A stretch of 64,000 nt of DNA from Rikenella microfusus (GTDB lineage: Bacteria; Bacteroidota; Bacteroidia; Bacteroidales; Tenuifilaceae), in assembly GCA_020722565.1 (NCBI GenBank), contig DYKO01000001.1, forward strand, positions 186,001 through 250,000, read 5' to 3'. The number at the start of each line of letters is the position of its first letter. Within the stretch, counting starts at the first letter, position 1. The notes beneath the pieces are model-generated. The model ran no database searches and was not told the DNA's origin. It saw only the letters and a program-made list of their open reading frames with translations. Below are positions 1 to 10,054 of the stretch, in pieces. The position numbers and the translations under genes are program-made.

Positions 1-413
1 TAAATTTATTGATACCCTGATTATTGTTCTGAATACTTCAATTTGGGGCTATTGCCTTATTGAAATACCCAAAGTTCAAGAATCAAATGGAGAATATTAT
101 TTTCTACCCATGATAACCACCTCATTATCATTTATTTTTATAATACTTAACCAATTCCCACACGTTTTCAATTATCCAATTAGGGTAAACGAACAAAATG
201 CCCTGCAAGCTGTACACACTTGCAACACGAATGCTGCGTATAACCAATCTAAGCATGGTTTTGATGTTTTTCCTGATACAAATAGCTGTCACCTACACAG
301 AGGTACACCAGCTGGCAGTTCCTTTTTTGCTGGTAATAAGCACCATTAGTGCATCAATATATCTCCTTGCGGCAGTTATCTATTTCATAATAAGAATGCA
401 TGGTTCTAAATAA
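1..413 (+). pseudogene. DUF1648-like membrane protein, 5' end missing, frameshifted
   Basis: An open frame from base 2 reads into a hydrophobic segment and the motif FPHVFNYPIRVNEQNA, then loses homology. One base later the +1 frame continues as LYTLATRMLR, followed by two hydrophobic segments and a stop at 413. Together they match the second half of the DUF1648-type membrane proteins I remember from Bacteroidota (FNYP...ENA..QY..ATRM). Skipping a single base around 203-207 restores a continuous protein, so the sequence carries one extra base. It may be a real lesion or a sequencing error. The start lies upstream of the window. Function of the family is unknown. Confidence 0.6.
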
Positions 414-586
414 ATTTTTATCCGCTTCCATGGTGAATTAATTAAAACTATCAAAAAGAGCGACCAAATCAACTGATGTGTGATAAGTTACTTAGTTTTT
501 AAAATAAGAGCCTGATCATCAATAGATTTCGGAGGAGTAAAAGTTGATGAACAATTTGAAGGTCTTTAAGGTTTACACTTAAAATA

Positions 587-619
587 TTGAAACGAATAAG
601 TGGCTTTTCGCTACCTTTG
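587..619 (+). promoter_or_regulatory. Bacteroidota-type promoter of uvrA
   Basis: A TTG at 587-589 and TACCTTTG at 612-619 (consensus TAnnTTTG) are separated by 22 bases, the usual -33/-7 arrangement of the Bacteroidota sigma factor. The ATG at 641 follows 21 bases after the box. The in-frame TTG at 629 would lie almost at the transcription start, which argues for the ATG. Confidence 0.65.
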
Positions 620-640
620 TAGGTTACTTTGAACAGAAAA

Positions 641-3433
641 ATGCAAAATCACAATAGGTTTATTTCCATAAGAGGGGCAAGGGTTCATAACCTTAAAAAC
701 ATCAACCTTGATATTCCCCGCAACAAGTTGGTGGTAATAACCGGGGTATCGGGTTCGGGTAAATCGTCGTTGGCCTTTGACACCATTTATGCCGAAGGGC
801 AAAGGCGATACGTAGAGAGCTTATCGGCATATGCTCGGCAGTTCCTGGGTCGCATATCGAAACCTGAGGTTGATATGATTAGCGGCATACCGCCAGCTAT
901 TGCCATTGAGCAAAAAGTAAATACCCGAAATCCACGCTCCACCGTTGGAACATCAACGGAAATATACGATTACCTGAGGCTGCTGTTTGCCCGAATAGGC
1001 AAAACCTATTCCCCAGTATCCGGTAAGGAGGTTAAGCGCCACTCGGTTACCGATGTGGTAAATTTCATTACAGCACACCCCGCCGGAACCCGAATGACTC
1101 TGTTGGCCCCCATAGCCGTTAATGGCAATATCAAAACTAAGCTGGAGGAGCTCAACCGTGAGGGTTTCACCCGTATCAAAATAGGTGATCAGATTATCAG
1201 AATTGATGATGCAAGGAATCGTGACCTAATCGACATTTCGCAGGCAAACATAAGTTTGATAATCGACCGTTTTACGGTTGCAACCGAAGAAGAATTCATT
1301 AGCCGAGTAGCCGATTCTGTTCAAACTGCCTTTGCCGAAGGCAATGGATTTTGCTACCTTCAAATTGAAAATGGCAATGGGGTCAAGGAGGAGCAATTCT
1401 CCAACCTATACGAGTTGGATGGGATAAAGTTTGAGCAACCCTCTGAGCACCTATTCAACTTCAACAGCCCCCTAGGAGCCTGCCCAACCTGTGAAGGCTA
1501 CGGGAAGGTAATAGGTATTGATGAGGAACTGGTTATTCCCAATAAGGGATTATCGATATACGAAGATGCCATAGCCTGCTGGAAAGGGGAATCGATGGGT
1601 TGGTACAAGGATAGAGTAATTGAGAATGCCCATAGGTATAACATCCCCATACATACCCCCTACTACAAGCTTACCCCTGAACAGAAGGAACTATTATGGA
1701 AAGGCACCCAGCACTTTATGGGTATTAACGATTTCTTCAGGGAACTCGAAGAAAAACGATATAAGATTCAGTACCGCGTAATGCTATCGCGATACATGGG
1801 TAAAACCACCTGTTCCATCTGCAAAGGAAGCCGATTACGGCCGGAGGCATCGTATGTTAAGGTAGCGGGCTACACCATTCAGGATATGGTTAGTATGCAA
1901 ATTGAGGAGCTAAGCGAGGTTTTCCACAATATAGAACTCGACGAACATGATACAACGGTTGCCAAACGGTTGCTAATTGAAATTAACAACCGGCTATCGT
2001 ACATGGTTAATGTAGGACTGGGTTACCTTACGCTAAACAGGCTCTCCTCTACCCTTTCGGGCGGCGAATCGCAACGCATCAATCTGGCAACATCGTTGGG
2101 CAGCAGCTTAGTGGGTTCGCTATACATACTGGATGAGCCCAGTATTGGCCTTCATCCCCGCGACACACATCTGCTAATAGACGTTCTTAAGAGCCTGCGC
2201 AATCTGGGAAATACCGTTTTGGTGGTTGAACACGACGAGGAGATAATGCAATGCGCTGACCATATTATTGATATTGGACCTCAGGCCGGACGCTTGGGTG
2301 GAGAGGTGGTATACTCAGGTCCTATTAACGAAATTCAAAAGGCTACAAATAGTTTAACCGCAAGGTACCTCAGCGAACAAGAAAAAATAGAAATTCCTCT
2401 ATCGCGACGCAAATGGAACAGCTACATCGAAGTAAAGGGTGCTAGAGAAAACAATCTAAATAATATCGATGTAAAATTTCCATTGAACACCCTAACAGTG
2501 GTAACCGGTGTAAGTGGATCCGGCAAATCGAGTTTAGTAAAAGGCATTCTATACCCAGCACTACTCAAAAAGTTAACGGGCTCAGGCGAAAGAGCAGGCC
2601 AGCACGATGAGCTCACAGGCGATATCCAACTCATTTCTGGAGTTGAAATGATAGATCAAAATCCCATAGGAAAATCATCGCGAAGCAACCCGGTAACCTA
2701 CCTGAAGGCATGGGACGAGATTCGAAGGCTGCTCTCAGAGCAGCCTTACGCCAAAAGCAATGGCTACGGGCCCTCTTTCTTCTCCTTTAACATTGATGGT
2801 GGCCGATGCGAGGAGTGCCAAGGCGAGGGAGTCATCCATGTTGAGATGCAGTTTATGGCCGATCTCACATTGGTTTGCGAAAGTTGCGGAGGTAAACGCT
2901 TTAAGGACGATATTCTGGAAGTGCGTTATCGTAATGCAAATGTTTACGACATCCTGGAAATGACGGTAAATCAAGCCATTAACTTTTTTAGTTCCGGCAA
3001 GAGTAACCTTGAAAAGAAAATTGTAGAAAAACTAAAACCACTGCAAGATGTGGGGCTGGGATATATAAAACTGGGACAATCGTCGAGCACACTCAGTGGA
3101 GGCGAAAGCCAAAGGGTTAAGTTGGCCTCGTTCCTGTTAAAAGAAAATTCAGAAAAACCGCTGCTTTTCATTTTCGATGAGCCAACCACTGGGCTTCATT
3201 TCCACGATATCAAAAAGCTACTGAGAGCATTTGATGAACTAATTGTAAGAGGACATAGTATTGTTTTGGTAGAACATAATCTGGATGTAATAAAAAGTGC
3301 CGATTGGTTGATTGATCTGGGGCCAGAGGGGGGTGACAATGGGGGGCACTTAGTTTTTGCAGGAACCCCCGAAGAACTAATCAAACATCCTTCGTCCTAT
3401 ACAGCAAAGTTTTTATCAAGTAAAATTTGCTAA
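641..3433 (+). CDS. uvrA: Excinuclease ABC subunit A (UvrA)
   Basis: This is the damage-recognition ATPase of nucleotide excision repair, acting on DNA with UvrB. The 930-residue product has two ABC cassettes. The first Walker [10 protein letters not shown] is near residue 36, and the first signature LSGGESQR lies in the middle of the protein. A second GVSGSGKSS begins the C-terminal half, with a second LSGGESQR and a DEPTTGLH Walker B/D-loop. Zinc-binding [16 protein letters not shown] and CESCGGKR are present. Length is normal for bacterial UvrA. An in-frame TTG exists at 629, but promoter position favours ATG 641. It is monocistronic and closed by a terminator at 3459. Confidence 0.97.
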   Translation: MQNHNRFISIRGARVHNLKNINLDIPRNKLVVITGVSGSGKSSLAFDTIYAEGQRRYVESLSAYARQFLGRISKPEVDMISGIPPAIAIEQKVNTRNPRSTVGTSTEIYDYLRLLFARIGKTYSPVSGKEVKRHSVTDVVNFITAHPAGTRMTLLAPIAVNGNIKTKLEELNREGFTRIKIGDQIIRIDDARNRDLIDISQANISLIIDRFTVATEEEFISRVADSVQTAFAEGNGFCYLQIENGNGVKEEQFSNLYELDGIKFEQPSEHLFNFNSPLGACPTCEGYGKVIGIDEELVIPNKGLSIYEDAIACWKGESMGWYKDRVIENAHRYNIPIHTPYYKLTPEQKELLWKGTQHFMGINDFFRELEEKRYKIQYRVMLSRYMGKTTCSICKGSRLRPEASYVKVAGYTIQDMVSMQIEELSEVFHNIELDEHDTTVAKRLLIEINNRLSYMVNVGLGYLTLNRLSSTLSGGESQRINLATSLGSSLVGSLYILDEPSIGLHPRDTHLLIDVLKSLRNLGNTVLVVEHDEEIMQCADHIIDIGPQAGRLGGEVVYSGPINEIQKATNSLTARYLSEQEKIEIPLSRRKWNSYIEVKGARENNLNNIDVKFPLNTLTVVTGVSGSGKSSLVKGILYPALLKKLTGSGERAGQHDELTGDIQLISGVEMIDQNPIGKSSRSNPVTYLKAWDEIRRLLSEQPYAKSNGYGPSFFSFNIDGGRCEECQGEGVIHVEMQFMADLTLVCESCGGKRFKDDILEVRYRNANVYDILEMTVNQAINFFSSGKSNLEKKIVEKLKPLQDVGLGYIKLGQSSSTLSGGESQRVKLASFLLKENSEKPLLFIFDEPTTGLHFHDIKKLLRAFDELIVRGHSIVLVEHNLDVIKSADWLIDLGPEGGDNGGHLVFAGTPEELIKHPSSYTAKFLSSKIC

Positions 3434-3458
3434 CAATAAGACCATTTACCTACAGAAT

Positions 3459-3484
3459 AAATGCCGCTTTTTAGCGGCATTTAT
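3459..3484 (+). terminator. Intrinsic terminator after uvrA
   Basis: AAATGCCGCT and AGCGGCATTT form a 10-bp stem around a TTTT loop, with A/T tracts on both sides. It probably serves uvrA and the convergent gene that ends at 3506. Confidence 0.8.
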
Positions 3485-3505
3485 TTTAAAAGAGATATTG
3501 TTTTG

Positions 3506-3949
3506 CTAATTGGTTTTCAATCCAAACATAATGGCAACGCATCCACTCTTAAGTTCCTCGGTTTTAGGCGAAACAACAGGCACCTTAACCCAAATAATAA
3601 GTTGCTGTGTGTTTTCCACCTTAAAGTCCCAGGTTATGGCATAGTTATTTTTCACATTAGAGTAAAGTACCTTACGGTCAACATCCATCACCATAAACTC
3701 AATTTTTGTTAAGGATTCGGAGCCGCAAATGGCAATGCGATACTGCTGACCGGCATAGAATGTTTTAAACAACTCAGCATCTTCGCCTTCGGTTAGTATT
3801 GCTGCATTATAATTACCATCGTGTATATAGGGAGCGAGTTCCAAACGGCAGACTTTTTTAGCAAAGTTTTTACACTGTGCATTGGTTGCAAGGGGTAAAG
3901 CAAACAATAATACAGCTGCCGAAATTATAATATTTACAAATGATCTCAT
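3506..3949 (-). CDS. Secreted protein of unknown function
   Basis: I do not recognise a family. The 147-residue product begins with a Sec signal peptide (hydrophobic run followed by ALPLATNAQC, probable cleavage after NA). The mature part has paired cysteines and a predicted beta-rich character. A GTG at 3955 is in frame, but the ATG at 3949 gives the cleaner signal peptide. It follows a lipoprotein gene closely on the same strand, so the two are probably co-transcribed and both act in the periplasm or at the envelope. Confidence 0.6.
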   Translation of the reverse strand: MRSFVNIIISAAVLLFALPLATNAQCKNFAKKVCRLELAPYIHDGNYNAAILTEGEDAELFKTFYAGQQYRIAICGSESLTKIEFMVMDVDRKVLYSNVKNNYAITWDFKVENTQQLIIWVKVPVVSPKTEELKSGCVAIMFGLKTN

Positions 3950-3960
3950 AACCACGCTAA

Positions 3961-4878
3961 TTATGCTGTGTATTTTGTACGCAATTCTTTAACTTTTGTT
4001 TTAAGTTTATTAAAAGCGGCAGTACTAACTGATGTAACGTTTCGAGAACGAAGCATGGCCACGTTTGTTTTTTTATCGTTTACCACCTGCACATTCGATA
4101 CCATAATCTTAACCTCATCGTAGGCCTTTTCCAATTCAAGCATATCATTGTAAATCTCTTTTACATCAGCATTACTAATGCTCTGTTTTAAAAGATTTAT
4201 TACGGTTTGAAGCGATAACTTCTGATCAACAATACGATCAACCATTTCGTTGTCAACCTTAGAAATATCCGGAACAAGCGAGGTTGCAATGTATAAACCT
4301 TCAACCCAACCACCAACAAGAATAATTGATCCTACCGCAACGCGATCATCCTCTTCCAGAATAGAGTTGGTGTTCAGAAATGTTTCCGAAATGGTTTCCA
4401 GAATAACATCACGGTTGTTAATATTTTCTTCAAGTTTTTGAATTACAGAGTTATCGATAGCATTGAGAATACCCAAGCCCTCGGCAAGTTTCTTAGATGC
4501 AGTCATGTACTTCACCGTGGCCTGGGTTTGATCAAACAAACTAGCATAGCTAAGATCGGTGCTGTAGATACCAAGGTTTAAGGCCATGCTCTTTGTGGTA
4601 TTGTATCGCGATACATTATCGATAGAATTTAATAATTCCTCATTGTAGGTAGCACCGGAGCGCTTAAGAATCATGGCTGTTTCAAGGGGAGAAGGTAAAG
4701 AGTAAAATATTTGCTTAACCGATTCAATGCTCTTTATCGTGGAGCTGTCGGCTGCCATCTCATCGGTTGAAACCGAAAGCATATCATCGCTCTGGCGGTT
4801 ACACTTGCATGAAGTAACAAAAATTACAGCAACCAAAGAAACCGCAAAGATAAGTAATTTTATTAATCCCTTGTTCAT
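3961..4878 (-). CDS. Putative lipoprotein of unknown function
   Basis: The 305-residue product has a short basic N-terminus, a hydrophobic run and a lipobox VTSC with the acylated Cys at about residue 24. The rest is helical, rich in Asn, Ser and Lys, without a recognised catalytic motif. The frame extends upstream to 4911, but the ATG at 4878 places the signal sequence properly. It is first in a two-gene unit with the secreted protein at 3506-3949. Function unknown. Confidence 0.65.
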   Translation of the reverse strand: MNKGLIKLLIFAVSLVAVIFVTSCKCNRQSDDMLSVSTDEMAADSSTIKSIESVKQIFYSLPSPLETAMILKRSGATYNEELLNSIDNVSRYNTTKSMALNLGIYSTDLSYASLFDQTQATVKYMTASKKLAEGLGILNAIDNSVIQKLEENINNRDVILETISETFLNTNSILEEDDRVAVGSIILVGGWVEGLYIATSLVPDISKVDNEMVDRIVDQKLSLQTVINLLKQSISNADVKEIYNDMLELEKAYDEVKIMVSNVQVVNDKKTNVAMLRSRNVTSVSTAAFNKLKTKVKELRTKYTA

Positions 4879-5017
4879 AACAAATTGTTTGTTTGTTGGT
4901 AACAATAACAAGCTATTGACAAGTAAAGATAGTATAAATTTATCAAAATCAACATTTATTTACACTTTTTTGTTGGGCTAACTGCTAATCATATCCCTTA
5001 AAGTTGTCCAAAAAGAG

Positions 5018-5025
5018 TAATTTTG
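5018..5025 (+). promoter_or_regulatory. -7 box (TAATTTTG)
   Basis: TAATTTTG fits TAnnTTTG and lies 21 bases before the ATG at 5047, the same distance as in uvrA. No well-placed -33 TTG is evident, so this is a partial promoter call. Confidence 0.4.
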
Positions 5026-5046
5026 TCAAAAATTACTAATTGGTAA

Positions 5047-5568
5047 ATGGAAAGCAAACCCACCCCAAGTAAAGAGGAACTTTTTAGAAAATCGTTGGAA
5101 AATGGTTCCGATGAGTATATTATTAGTATATTAAGTGAGCTTCGCGAAGAAGGCGAAGGCTATATGGTTGCCCCCATTGCTGAGCTACTTTTCAGCGATA
5201 AAGATGAAAGGCTTAAAAACGAGGTGGTCAACTTATTGGTTGATCTTAAAAACCAATCGTATGCCGAAACTATTGTTCAGCTAATAAAAAAACATAGGAA
5301 TTCCAAAGATATATATCGACTGGTATCGGTTTGCTGGCAAAGCCGTTTGAATTTTGCCCCGCATGTTGATTTATTCATGGAACTTGCGGGCAACGATGAT
5401 TACCAAACTGCATTGGAGGCCATTACAGTTGTTGAAAACCTGCTCGATAGCCTTGACAACGACACTTTAGTTAAACTAAAACAAAAAGGCGAAGTCATTT
5501 GCAATAATGCCAGCCGCACAAAGCCACTAATGGAGAATTTGCTATCGTATATTGATGAGCGCTTATAA
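5047..5568 (+). CDS. HEAT-repeat-like protein
   Basis: A 173-residue soluble helical protein with repeating helix pairs (for example PIAELLFSDKDERLKNEVVNLL) in the style of HEAT/armadillo repeats. No signal peptide or catalytic motif is visible. Such small repeat proteins usually mediate protein contacts; the partner is unknown. It is a single gene with its own -7 box and a strong terminator. Confidence 0.6.
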   Translation: MESKPTPSKEELFRKSLENGSDEYIISILSELREEGEGYMVAPIAELLFSDKDERLKNEVVNLLVDLKNQSYAETIVQLIKKHRNSKDIYRLVSVCWQSRLNFAPHVDLFMELAGNDDYQTALEAITVVENLLDSLDNDTLVKLKQKGEVICNNASRTKPLMENLLSYIDERL

Positions 5569-5595
5569 AAAAACCGCCCAAATGCGGTTTTTTTT
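5567..5595. terminator. Bidirectional terminator
   Basis: AAACCGC and GCGGTTT pair around CCAAAT. It has an A run before and a T run after, so it can terminate both the HEAT-like gene and the convergent gene ending at 5607. Confidence 0.75.
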
Positions 5596-5606
5596 AGCTT
5601 TTTGTA

Positions 5607-6584
5607 TTACTCGTAGTTTGAAAAATACTTCATGAATTGGCTTCTCTCGTAATGGGTAGGATCAGGTATATGGCCATAGTTTAGGTTTCCCCTAAAGTCG
5701 TCGATCTTTTTAAAACCTTTTTGGTTCATCCATTCGGTTAGGAACTGGAGCATGGTTTGAATATGTTGAGGGCCATTGCGGTAAATTGCAGAACAAACCT
5801 GAACAGAGTTGGCTCCGGCCAGCAACATTTTCACCAATGCCTCGCCATCGTGAACACCAGTAGATGCTGATATATCAATTTCAGGTATTAGGTGACTTAC
5901 AATGCCCACCCAACGGAGCGTATAACGGATATCAGACGGATTGCTGAAAATGGTAGCGGGCACCACCTTCATGCCGTGAATATCAAGGTCGGGCTCAAAG
6001 AAACGATTGAAAAGTACAACACCCTTAGCACCCCTATACCTTAGCTGCTCAATCACATGTAATGGATTAGTAAAGTGGGAACCCAACTTAAATGCCACAG
6101 GAATAGTGATAATTTTTTGAAGTGTTTCGGCCACGTTACAATACACCCGCTCGTACTCATTGGCTGTTCGACTGGGATTAAGGGGTAAGTAAAAGATGTT
6201 AACCTCCAGTGCATCAGCTCCGGCTTCCTGAATTCGCGAAGCAAAAGATAGCCATTGGTTATCGGATACGCAGTTGACACTTGCAATAACTGGTATGCTT
6301 ACAGCCTTTTTAACTGTTTTAATAAAATTGATGTACTCCTGAACGTTGTTGGCTTGAACGTAGTACTTAAGGTAATCAGTTGCTTCGGTATAGTCGGAGT
6401 ATTGTTCAAGATGGCTAACCTCTTGCAGAATTTGTTCCTCAAAAAGCGATTTTAGTACAACCGCTCCAGCACCAAATTCCTGATATTTTTGAATACGCTC
6501 TGCCGATGAATTCAAACCTGAACTGCTAACAATAATTGGCGATTTGAGAGTTAAGCCTAGGTAGTTGGTTTCCAGTTTAGTCAT
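5607..6584 (-). CDS. Dihydroorotate dehydrogenase-like protein
   Basis: A 325-residue TIM-barrel flavoprotein of the dihydroorotate dehydrogenase superfamily. The N-terminal NYLGLTLKSPIIVSSSGL and the segment VNIFYLPLNP are typical of the PyrD-like proteins found beside genuine pyrD in Bacteroidota. Near the C-terminus ISASTGVHDGEALVKMLLAGA resembles the phosphate-binding end of FMN barrels. True DHODs carry a catalytic Cys/Ser loop that I cannot place confidently here, so the substrate is open. It is the second gene after the YggS protein (41-base gap). Confidence 0.75.
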   Translation of the reverse strand: MTKLETNYLGLTLKSPIIVSSSGLNSSAERIQKYQEFGAGAVVLKSLFEEQILQEVSHLEQYSDYTEATDYLKYYVQANNVQEYINFIKTVKKAVSIPVIASVNCVSDNQWLSFASRIQEAGADALEVNIFYLPLNPSRTANEYERVYCNVAETLQKIITIPVAFKLGSHFTNPLHVIEQLRYRGAKGVVLFNRFFEPDLDIHGMKVVPATIFSNPSDIRYTLRWVGIVSHLIPEIDISASTGVHDGEALVKMLLAGANSVQVCSAIYRNGPQHIQTMLQFLTEWMNQKGFKKIDDFRGNLNYGHIPDPTHYERSQFMKYFSNYE

Positions 6585-6625
6585 GGTTAAAGGTTTTAAT
6601 TTGATTAAAATTACAAAAATATCGT

Positions 6626-7297
6626 TTAGGTATAGCTTCTCATACCAAAAATATTGCTTCCAATTCGCACCATAGTACTCCCCTCCTCAACTGCAATCCT
6701 GTAATCGCTCGACATTCCCATCGATAGCTCATTAAAAGATTCAGTTTGGGAGAAATATAACCTTTTAACCTCATCGAAAAGGTTTCTTAGGAAACGAAAC
6801 TCTGTGCGAACCAACTGATGATTATCGGTAAAGGTAGCCACACCCATCAAACCTAAAATACGAATGTGCCTCATCTGTGCATACTCAGAAGATTGTAGAA
6901 GCTGATGCAGCTCATCGGCCGAAAGGCCAAACTTAGTTTCCTCCAAGGCGATGTGTACCTGCAACAGGCTGTCAATAACCCGGTTGAACTTTTCTCCCTC
7001 CTTATCAATAGCCGATAGAAGCTTAATACTATCAACTGAATGAATTAATGATATGAATGGGGCAATATACTTCACTTTATTGGTTTGCAAATGGCCAATT
7101 AAGTGCCATTCCACATCTTTGGGTAATTGGTTGTACTTGGCCATGAGTTCCTGCACCCGATTTTCACCAAACACCTTATGCCCGGCCTGATATGCCTGCA
7201 TAATTGCTTCAACAGGATGGGTTTTGGTTACAGCAATAAGTTTCACATGCGATGGCAGTTCGCGTTTAATGCTCTCGATGCGTTCTGGTATGCTCAT
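6626..7297 (-). CDS. YggS-family pyridoxal-phosphate homeostasis protein
   Basis: A 223-residue single-domain alanine-racemase-fold protein. The PLP lysine lies in LIAVTKTH near residue 25, and FGENRVQELMAKY and WHLIGHLQTNK are family signatures. SMGMSSDYRIAVEEGSTMVR is the conserved C-terminal phosphate-binding stretch. These proteins buffer cytosolic PLP and affect amino-acid metabolism rather than catalysing a known reaction. It probably forms an operon with the DHOD-like gene downstream. Confidence 0.9.
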   Translation of the reverse strand: MSIPERIESIKRELPSHVKLIAVTKTHPVEAIMQAYQAGHKVFGENRVQELMAKYNQLPKDVEWHLIGHLQTNKVKYIAPFISLIHSVDSIKLLSAIDKEGEKFNRVIDSLLQVHIALEETKFGLSADELHQLLQSSEYAQMRHIRILGLMGVATFTDNHQLVRTEFRFLRNLFDEVKRLYFSQTESFNELSMGMSSDYRIAVEEGSTMVRIGSNIFGMRSYT

Positions 7298-7393
7298 TTT
7301 ACATTTGCTTTACTGCAAAAATAAAATCTTTTATCGTGAGTGAATAATAAATTTAATGTTTTTGCAAACAATTAAGAATTTTCAAACACCAAC

Positions 7394-7424
7394 AAAAAAA
7401 GCCCCTAATTAGGGGCTTAAAAAA
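7394..7424 (-). terminator. Terminator of the DUF1015 gene
   Basis: The perfect palindrome AAGCCCCTAATTAGGGGCTT at 7399-7418 is followed on the minus strand by a T run. It lies 20 bases after the stop of the DUF1015 gene. Confidence 0.8.
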
Positions 7425-7438
7425 TTAAACTTTAATAT

Positions 7439-8680
7439 TTATTCGAGGGAATGGATAACCAAACCGCTGCGAAGTTTGGGCTCAAACCATGTGGTTTTTG
7501 GTGGCATAATGTTGCCTGTATCGGCAATATCGATAAGCTGCTTCATCGAAACGGGGTAAAGGGCAAAGGCCACCTTCATTTCACCGCTGTCAACCCTCTT
7601 TTTAAGTTCTCCCAGGCCACGTATTCCACCAATAAAATCGATACGTTTTGATGTACGGAGATCCTTTATATCCAGAATAGGTTCAAGAACCAGGTTTGAA
7701 AGAATGGTTACATCCAAAACGCCAATGGGGTCGTTATCGTTGTATGTGCCGGGCTTGGCAGTTAAAGAGTACCACCTACCCTCGAGGTACATGCTGAAGT
7801 TGTGAAGATATTGGGGCTTGTATATTTGTGTATCCTTTTGTTCAACAACAAAGCCCTCTTTAAGTTTTACAATGAATTGTTCAGGAGTTAAACCGTTAAG
7901 ATCCCTTACAACACGGTTGTAATCAATAATTTTTAGCTGGTTATCGGGGAATATAACAGCCAGGAAGTAGTTGTACTCCTCATCGCCACGGTGGTTGGGG
8001 TTGGTGTTTTTCTTTTCCAAACCCACACGTGCGGCAGCTGCGGTACGATGATGTCCATCGGCCACGTAAAGGGCAGGGATTGCAGCAAAAATCTCGGTGA
8101 TGCGCTTAATGGTAGCCTCATCATCGATTACCCAAAAGTGGTGGCCAAAGCCGTCGTCGGCAACAAAATCGTACTCGGGCTTTTTATTCTTCACCACATT
8201 GTTGATTATTTCATCCATTTCCCTATGAGCAGGATAGGCAAAGAACACGGGTTCGATGTTGGCATTCTGGATACGTATATGAATCATACGATCCTCCTCC
8301 TTGTCGGGGCGGGTTAGTTCGTGCTTTTTGATGCGACCCTCCATGTAGTCCTCGAAATGGCAAGCTGCAACCAAACCATACTGGGTACGACCCTCCATGG
8401 TTTGTGCATATACGTAATACATTTCCTTTGTATCCTGAACCAACCAGCTATGTTCCTTCCATTTGCGAAAATTCTCTACAGCTTTATTATAAGCTTCTTG
8501 TGAATGCTCATCAATAATAGGGTTGAAATCTATTTCGGGCTTAGTGATATGCAACAACGACTTTTCATCCGCTTCAGCCTTAGCTTCCTGCGAGTTCAGT
8601 ACATCGTAGGGACGAGCAGCCACCTCTTTTGCTAACTCCTTTGGGGGACGAATCCCTTTAAATGCTTTGATCTTTACCAT
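7439..8680 (-). CDS. DUF1015 family protein
   Basis: A 413-residue cytosolic protein. The opening FKGIRPPKELAKEVAARPYDV and the central VADGHHRTAAA motif mark the DUF1015 family. The family has no established reaction; the HHR motif suggests a nucleotide- or phosphate-binding site, which is inference. In Bacteroidota it commonly sits beside serC and serA, as here, hinting at a link to serine metabolism. A 389-base gap separates it from serA. Confidence 0.85.
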   Translation of the reverse strand: MVKIKAFKGIRPPKELAKEVAARPYDVLNSQEAKAEADEKSLLHITKPEIDFNPIIDEHSQEAYNKAVENFRKWKEHSWLVQDTKEMYYVYAQTMEGRTQYGLVAACHFEDYMEGRIKKHELTRPDKEEDRMIHIRIQNANIEPVFFAYPAHREMDEIINNVVKNKKPEYDFVADDGFGHHFWVIDDEATIKRITEIFAAIPALYVADGHHRTAAAARVGLEKKNTNPNHRGDEEYNYFLAVIFPDNQLKIIDYNRVVRDLNGLTPEQFIVKLKEGFVVEQKDTQIYKPQYLHNFSMYLEGRWYSLTAKPGTYNDNDPIGVLDVTILSNLVLEPILDIKDLRTSKRIDFIGGIRGLGELKKRVDSGEMKVAFALYPVSMKQLIDIADTGNIMPPKTTWFEPKLRSGLVIHSLE

Positions 8681-9069
8681 AGTAGTGTTAAAAGTTAAAT
8701 GTCTAAAGCTAAAGTTTTTTTGTCTAACTAATTTGAGATGCTTTGTTTAGCACACTATTAGCTACTTTACCTGTAACATGTTCTTTGTAACAGAAAAAAC
8801 TTCATAGATACAAAGACCTATTTAATATCAAAATTTGCGTTTCAGCTTCAGCTATTAAGCCAAATGCCTTTGTAAAAATGAATAGCCTCCGCAAAATAGT
8901 TTCTTGCACACCTTTTTCAGATATATTATTTCAAAGCAACAATTAAAGCAAGTATAAGGTTGCGAAGTCAATCCATAAACATCAACTATTGGGTTAATAG
9001 CCACTTAACATTCACATCGCTAAGGGTACTCCACCTCAAATTGTTTAGGTTTAACCTATAATTTTTAGT
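8681..9069. other. Intergenic region, 389 bases
   Basis: AT-rich sequence between DUF1015 and serA. I see no credible ORF, terminator-grade hairpin or TAnnTTTG box on the minus strand. It probably holds the DUF1015 promoter, but I cannot place it. Confidence 0.5.
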
Positions 9070-9993
9070 TTATTTGTTTACCTGAAAAGTTTTGTCACCA
9101 TTTTTTATAAATGCAACAATCTGGCGGGCAGCAGCTAAACCAGCATTAATGTTTGCCTCAGCGGTTTCGGCACCCATTTTTTTAGGTGTGGCAAATACCC
9201 GGCCAGGGAACTTTTCAACCATTTCGGCATGGCAATCGGCCATGATATCGGTTGCATACTTAATATCGGTACGCTCGGCAAGCACCTTTTTAAGACCCTC
9301 CTCATCAATTACCTCCTTGCGGGCGGTATTGATAAGGGTTGCTCCCTTGGGCATTTTACTAAGTAAATCGTAGCCTATAGATTTCTTGGTTTTATCGTTA
9401 GCCGGAATGTGGAGCGATACATAATTACAGGTGCTGTATAGGGTTTCAATGCTATCAACAACCTTTACGCCATCCTTTTCCATAATATTCCTATCAACAA
9501 AGGGGTCAAAGGCGTAAACGTCCATACCAAATCCCTTGCCATATTTGGCAACCAGTTTACCCACATTACCATAGGCATGAATGCCTAACTTTTTCCCTGC
9601 AATTTCGGTTCCGGTTCCGGGTTGAAAAAGGTTGCGAGCCATGTAAATCATCATACCAATGGCCAATTCGGCTACAGCATTAGAGTTCTGACCCGGGGTG
9701 TTCATGGCTACCACCCCCTTTGCTGTACAAGCGGCCAAGTCGATGTTATCATAGCCAGCACCAGCACGTACAACTATTTTCAAGTTCTTGCCGGCATCTA
9801 CCACCTCCTTGGTAACCTTATCGCTACGAACAATAAGGGCATCAACATCAACGACTGCCTTAATCAGGTCGTTGGGATCGGTATACTTTTCAAGAAGAAC
9901 CAGTTCAAAACCAGCATCCTCAACAATTTTACGAATTCCATCCACGGCAACCTTTGCAAAAGGTTTCTCAGTGGCAACCAATACTTTTGTCAT
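9070..9993 (-). CDS. serA: D-3-phosphoglycerate dehydrogenase, Lys type
   Basis: Oxidises 3-phosphoglycerate with NAD+ as the first step of serine synthesis. The 307-residue short form lacks the C-terminal ACT domain. VVRAGAGYDNID carries the substrate-binding Arg, and GIHAYGNVGKLVAKYGKGF is the Rossmann nucleotide loop. The catalytic His of the usual TPHxGA motif is replaced in TPKKMGAETAEA. The frame extends to 10074, but that extension crosses a terminator-like hairpin at 10021-10046, so ATG 9993 is chosen. It follows serC. Confidence 0.93.
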   Translation of the reverse strand: MTKVLVATEKPFAKVAVDGIRKIVEDAGFELVLLEKYTDPNDLIKAVVDVDALIVRSDKVTKEVVDAGKNLKIVVRAGAGYDNIDLAACTAKGVVAMNTPGQNSNAVAELAIGMMIYMARNLFQPGTGTEIAGKKLGIHAYGNVGKLVAKYGKGFGMDVYAFDPFVDRNIMEKDGVKVVDSIETLYSTCNYVSLHIPANDKTKKSIGYDLLSKMPKGATLINTARKEVIDEEGLKKVLAERTDIKYATDIMADCHAEMVEKFPGRVFATPKKMGAETAEANINAGLAAARQIVAFIKNGDKTFQVNK

Positions 9994-10014
9994 GGCTGTA
10001 TTTTTTAAGTTGAC

Positions 10015-10046
10015 TAAAAAGGGCAGCAAAATAAATTCTGCTGCCC
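10015..10046 (-). terminator. Hairpin with T tract between serC and serA
   Basis: GGGCAGCA and TGCTGCCC (10021-10046) form an 8-bp stem, followed on the minus strand by TTTTTAG. It lies after the serC stop and only about 25 bases before the serA ATG, so it may act as a partial terminator that lowers serA relative to serC. Confidence 0.6.
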
Positions 10047-10054
10047 GTAAAAAT

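Noticed and set aside
629-640. TTG start for uvrA
   Set aside because: It lies ten bases from the -7 box, so it would be at the transcription start; ATG 641 fits better.
4250-4981. Plus-strand frames opposite the lipoprotein gene
   Set aside because: Antisense shadows of a gene with a clear signal sequence and lipobox.
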